Shown here: in pieces, positions 60,541 to 64,000 of the stretch
How positions within the stretch are numbered: position 1 is the first letter of the stretch
How the letters are laid out: every line of letters begins with the position of its first letter
Assembly (NCBI RefSeq): GCF_020360975.1
Contig: NW_025408684.1
Coordinates: 310,001 to 374,000 of the forward strand
DNA length: 64,000 nucleotides
DNA from: Hirsutella rhossiliensis
Lineage: Eukaryota > Ascomycota > Sordariomycetes > Hypocreales > Ophiocordycipitaceae
Reading direction: 5' to 3'
Position numbers and translations under genes: made by a program
The notes under the pieces: generated by a model
The model's input: the letters and a program-made list of their open reading frames with translations, nothing else
Told to the model about the DNA's origin: nothing
Database searches by the model: none

Positions 60541-61295
60541 TTAACCTACTATAGTTCTTTACTTTAATAGTTTTACTAGTAAAATCCCCCTTAAGTATTA
60601 TAAAATTACTTAACGAACTAATAGTATTTTAATTAATTATATTAAATCTACTTATAGACTAAATATTAACTACCGCTTTAGATTCTTAGCGCTTAGCCTT
60701 ATTAAGATTATCTAAGGAATAAAGGCCTTAACGGACTATCTTAGTACCCTTTATCTTTAGCTAGCGCTTTTAATAGTAAAGCCGCGCTAAATAAGCTAAG
60801 GCTTTATTTAGGTCGGCTTAAGCTTTTAATATTTGCTCCTTAGTAATTTCTTCTTTTTTATTTAATCGATTAGACTCTAGATTTATTTAGGATACTAGGA
60901 AATATATTAGCTATAAATAATAAGTAAGATAACGAAGTTACTTATAGGAGCTAATCGCTATACCTAACGTATTATAGGAATAACCCCGCTGTATATATTT
61001 AGTATACTTAGAAGATTTCTTTAGTATTTTATAGTAAAAGCTATATAATAAATAGAAAGAATATAATATAACGTCGAAACTAAGACGATTATTAGACTTA
61101 GCTAAACGAATACGCTTAAGGGTCTTATAAGAACGATCCTTTAGTATACGACTAGATATACTATTAGTAGTATATCTTAAGGGATAGAAAGGATAAAATA
61201 GGGAATATATATACGCGCGATAAGGGTATATTTATATATAGCGGCTAAGGCAGTAGTAGGTCTTATAGATAAGACTAAAAGGAGGGGAGATATTA
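60541..61295. other. Gypsy-D 3' untranslated region
   Basis: No coding sense found on the plus strand between integrase and the 3' LTR. It ends with the polypurine tract. Confidence 0.5.
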
Positions 61296-61765
61296 TATTA
61301 CGACTATAGTTAGCGGGCTATAAGAGAGCCGGCTACGTTTATATAATAAGGCGGCTCGAAATAATAGTTAGGATGAGAAGTTACTTAGGCTTAGCTTACC
61401 TAGAGTATACGTAAGCTAAGTAAGTCTTATATAAATAGATTACTACTTAGGAGTATAGCTTATAAGTAAGCTATAGTAAGCTATAAAAGGGATTATAGCT
61501 AGGACTATAATTTAAGGATAGTCTCTATAGGTATATATAGCTACTTACTTTTACTCCTTTAAATAGATAGCTCTCTAGCTTTTAATATAGATCTTTATTA
61601 CGATTCTATCTTTAATTCTAATTACCTAGTTATAGTTTATAGTCTATAACCTCTGACTTATTACTAATATAATATATATATTATTACTTAGACCACGCCT
61701 TATTATATCTACTAATATAAACCCCTTGATAGGTTTATCCCTTAGGAATAATACCGGTCGTTATA
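61296..61765 (+). repeat. Gypsy-D 3' LTR
   Basis: 470-bp direct repeat of 53933-54402; fewer TpA changes (it keeps GGCGGCTCG where the left copy has AGCGGCTTA). Confidence 0.95.
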
Positions 61766-63304
61766 CTTAGGTAGAGGGATAGGTAGACCTTTAGCGAATT
61801 CTTCCTTAACTTTAAAGAGACGCTCTTATAAGCGGCGGGAACTATAGTATAAGAATATAGCGCGAAGCTTATATAGTTATAGAACTTAATTATACTAGCT
61901 CTATAAAAGCTACTTATCCCTATAATTATACTTACTAACTATAGTAAGTACGTAAGCTAGTTAATAAAGGTAGTATAGGGCTATAAGTAGACGCTATATT
62001 TCTAAAAGCTTTATAAGTATACGCTATATAGCGGTAATAAGATTACTGCCCTTTTATAAGAAGAATAGCTAACTATCGATATTAATAAGGATACCTTAAT
62101 ATCGGCTACTTATATAGACCGAGCTAAACGTAGTAGGAAGTCGTTATCGAATATCCTTTATACTATCTTATACTTTAAGTAGCGGGCGAAGTAGGTAATA
62201 AGTAAGGAAATCGGGAAAAGGAAGGCTAATAGCCGCTACCTACGTTATAGCGCGTTTATATACTTTATATTAAAATACCCCTTCTTTTTAGCTAAACGGC
62301 CTATAGTAGTTTAAGTAGCGAAGATAGAACCGCTCTTTACCTTAGATAATAAAGAGGACTCTACGCCCTTAGGCCTAAAGGAAAAAGACTAGCTCTAGAG
62401 TAAAGATAGGCTCTAGAGCCTTAATTACTAGTACTAGTAAAGGAGAAGGAGGAATTATCCGCCTATATAAAAAAGGAGCCTACTTTAATATAGGTTATAA
62501 TTAATAACTCTTTACTTATCGCTGCCCTTATAGATAAGGGCTACTAGTATTACGCTATAGTTAATAAGGCGCTTATATAAGAGATATAAGTACTAATAAA
62601 GAAGATTGCCCTAAGGTAAGTAAAAGGCGCCTTAAGCACGATAGAAGGTATAGTAATTAAAGGTATTATATAGCTAGCTATAAAGGTCGACGGTTACTAT
62701 AAGCTTATCGTAGCCTATATAATCTCTTAACTAAAGTTTCCCTTAATCCTTAGGAAACCCTAGTTATTATATATAGAGTTATACTTAGTTCTATACTAAA
62801 AGAAGCTATAGTTTAGGCCTATATAACGGTAGGTTTACTATAATAATAGTTCTATAAGCGTTAAACTAAGTATATAAGCTTTATACTTAGCCTAAGAAGT
62901 CCTTACCTTTATCTTTATAGGAACTATATAATAGGTAAAGTAGGAGGAAGGCTAAGCAGCGGCTAATATAGCGGTCTATATAGTTAGCTTAGTAGATATT
63001 AATAAGGCCTTTTAAATAAAGAAGCTAAAGTCGCCCTTTAAGCTATAGTAGTAGATACTAAAGCGCTTTTATAACCTCTTACTACTATTTAAGTCCTAGG
63101 AAGCGGATAAGCTTAACTTATATAAGCTAAGGGTAGACTATAAGATCGTACTTTATACTAATAAGAAGGGGTAAGAACTACCTATACTATTTAGACCGCT
63201 ATATAGTATATTATACGCGGAGCTACTAGTACTAAAAAAGACGCTAAGGGACCTCTTAAATAAGGGTTTTATTTAAGTAAGTAGCTCTAAGGTAAGAGCG
63301 CCGG
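61766..63304 (+). pseudogene. Gypsy-A gag 3' part, protease and RT start
   Basis: Aligns with Gypsy-B 44757-44866 plus 47551-49150 without element F and the 169-bp solo LTR, so it shows the empty sites. The protease site near 62535 again has Asp changed to Asn. RT is cut just after the 'KV.AP' block by the sequence at 63305. Confidence 0.85.
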
Positions 63305-64000
63305 TATAAGGGAACACGTATTATAGTATAATTAGTTAGGTAGTAAAGATAGCTAGAGGTACTACGCTATATATATTATATTCTCCTCGTCGTAAGACTA
63401 AAGCTTATAAGAAGAGGGATTTTTCCTCTTTAGTTAGAGTAGTAAGAGGTCTATAATATATAAGCGGGGTAAGTATAATTCCCTACTAATACCCTATTAA
63501 TATATTAATACTACGTACCTAAGTACTTTATTAGCCTATACCTCTTAGTAGCGCTCTTATAATTATCTCCCCTCTTATATAAACGTCTTAGCTATATCTC
63601 TAATATATATTACTTTTACTATACTATATATATTTAGTTAAGAAGAAAGGTAGTTTTAGTTATATATCGCGCGTATACGCTTATATAAGTATACGTTAGT
63701 CTACGCTCTATAATATTAATAGTTATTATACTAGTAGTAGCCGCCGAGTAACCGTTACGGTATCGCCTATATATCGGCCGCGTAACTATAATATAAAGAG
63801 CGTATATATATATCTCCTACTTCTTCTATTTTCTTTTCTTCTTTAACTCTTCTACTTACGATTATTATAGAGTTTTACGCCCTTTTTTATTAATCCCTTA
63901 TACCTTTTTATATTACTTTTTATCGACGATTTATTAACGATAATACCTTTTACGCTAAAGAAGATAAAGAACTATAACGCCGATTTCCTACGCTATATAT
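63305..64000 (+). mobile_element. Element E, probable LTR of another retrotransposon, cut by window end
   Basis: Begins TATAAGGGAACACG exactly where Gypsy-A RT homology stops. An inverted terminus CCCTTATA at 63895-63902 suggests an LTR of about 598 bp, followed by AT-rich sequence that could be a leader and gag start. No second copy is inside the window, so the LTR call rests on the termini and the insertion border. Confidence 0.5.

Larger units (their letters stand above)
53933..61765 (+). mobile_element. Gypsy-D, full-length Ty3/gypsy element, heavily RIP-mutated
   Basis: A 7833-bp element with two 470-bp LTRs and an exact target duplication CTTAG (53928-53932, 61766-61770), inserted in Gypsy-A gag. 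Polypurine tract GGAGGGGAGA at 61281-61290, five bases before the right LTR. It is a different family from A/B and the most AT-rich part of the window. It encodes gag-pol on the plus strand, with dense TAA/TAG stops. It has no nested insertions. Confidence 0.95.
41516..63304 (+). mobile_element. Gypsy-A, Ty3/gypsy element broken by later insertions
   Basis: The oldest element of the nest. Its pieces, by alignment with Gypsy-B, are the 5' LTR (41516-41701), leader and gag start (41702-42150), a gag piece of about 95 bp (53833-53932) and the rest of gag, protease and the start of RT (61766-63304). Gypsy-B sits in the first gap and Gypsy-D in the second. RT stops at GCGCCGG where an LTR-like sequence begins. 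In Gypsy-B the same stretch continues into RT. The 3' part is not in the window. Confidence 0.85.

Noticed and set aside
1..64000. tRNA, rRNA or other structural RNA genes
   Set aside because: No cloverleaf or rRNA-like conserved core was noticed by eye; a covariance-model scan was not possible.

Overview
The window looks like an AT-rich, repeat-filled block from a filamentous ascomycete (Pezizomycotina) genome. Nearly all of it is strikingly poor in CpA and TpG and rich in TpA. Broken reading frames carry TAA/TAG where Gln, Trp or sometimes Arg is expected, plus Cys>Tyr, Asp>Asn and Gly>Arg/Ser changes. That is the signature of repeat-induced point mutation (RIP). I see no intact protein gene, tRNA, rRNA or CRISPR array.

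Left part (1-17327). The 5' end of a minus-strand Ty1/copia element (Copia-1: protease, gag, primer site, LTR) is followed by a complete RIP-mutated copia element (Copia-2, 3436-8234), a solo LTR of the Copia-1 family with an exact 5-bp target duplication (9979-10548), several unidentified coherent but mutated frames, and a recognisable bZIP transcription-factor relic (from about 16640).

Copia-3 (17328-23669) is the youngest element. It is full length, with 476-bp LTRs, an ACTTT target duplication and an intact YVDD reverse transcriptase motif. It splits the bZIP relic, which seems to resume at 23675.

Middle (23946-41515). There is a minus-strand relic of a fungal ATP-dependent DNA ligase-like protein (about 28232-30330) cut by a solo LTR (28691-29173), a minus-strand Tad-type LINE remnant with endonuclease (about 31560-34010), and further unidentified relic frames.

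Right part (41516-64000). This is a nest of retrotransposons. Gypsy-A (LTR from 41516) is broken in its gag by same-family Gypsy-B (42151-53832) and by a different element, Gypsy-D (53933-61765), then truncated in its RT by another LTR-like sequence at 63305. Gypsy-B itself carries a small LTR element with a non-gag-pol frame (C, 42472-44344), a non-autonomous LTR element with an almost un-mutated core (F, 44867-47550) and a 169-bp solo LTR (47877-48045). Interrupted reading frames continue across each insertion, so the insertion order can be read directly.

RIP acts on duplicated DNA, so the bZIP, ligase and other non-transposon relics probably come from duplicated host or cargo genes. Translations were done by hand; coordinates of relic frames are approximate, LTR borders are good to about 1-3 bases.
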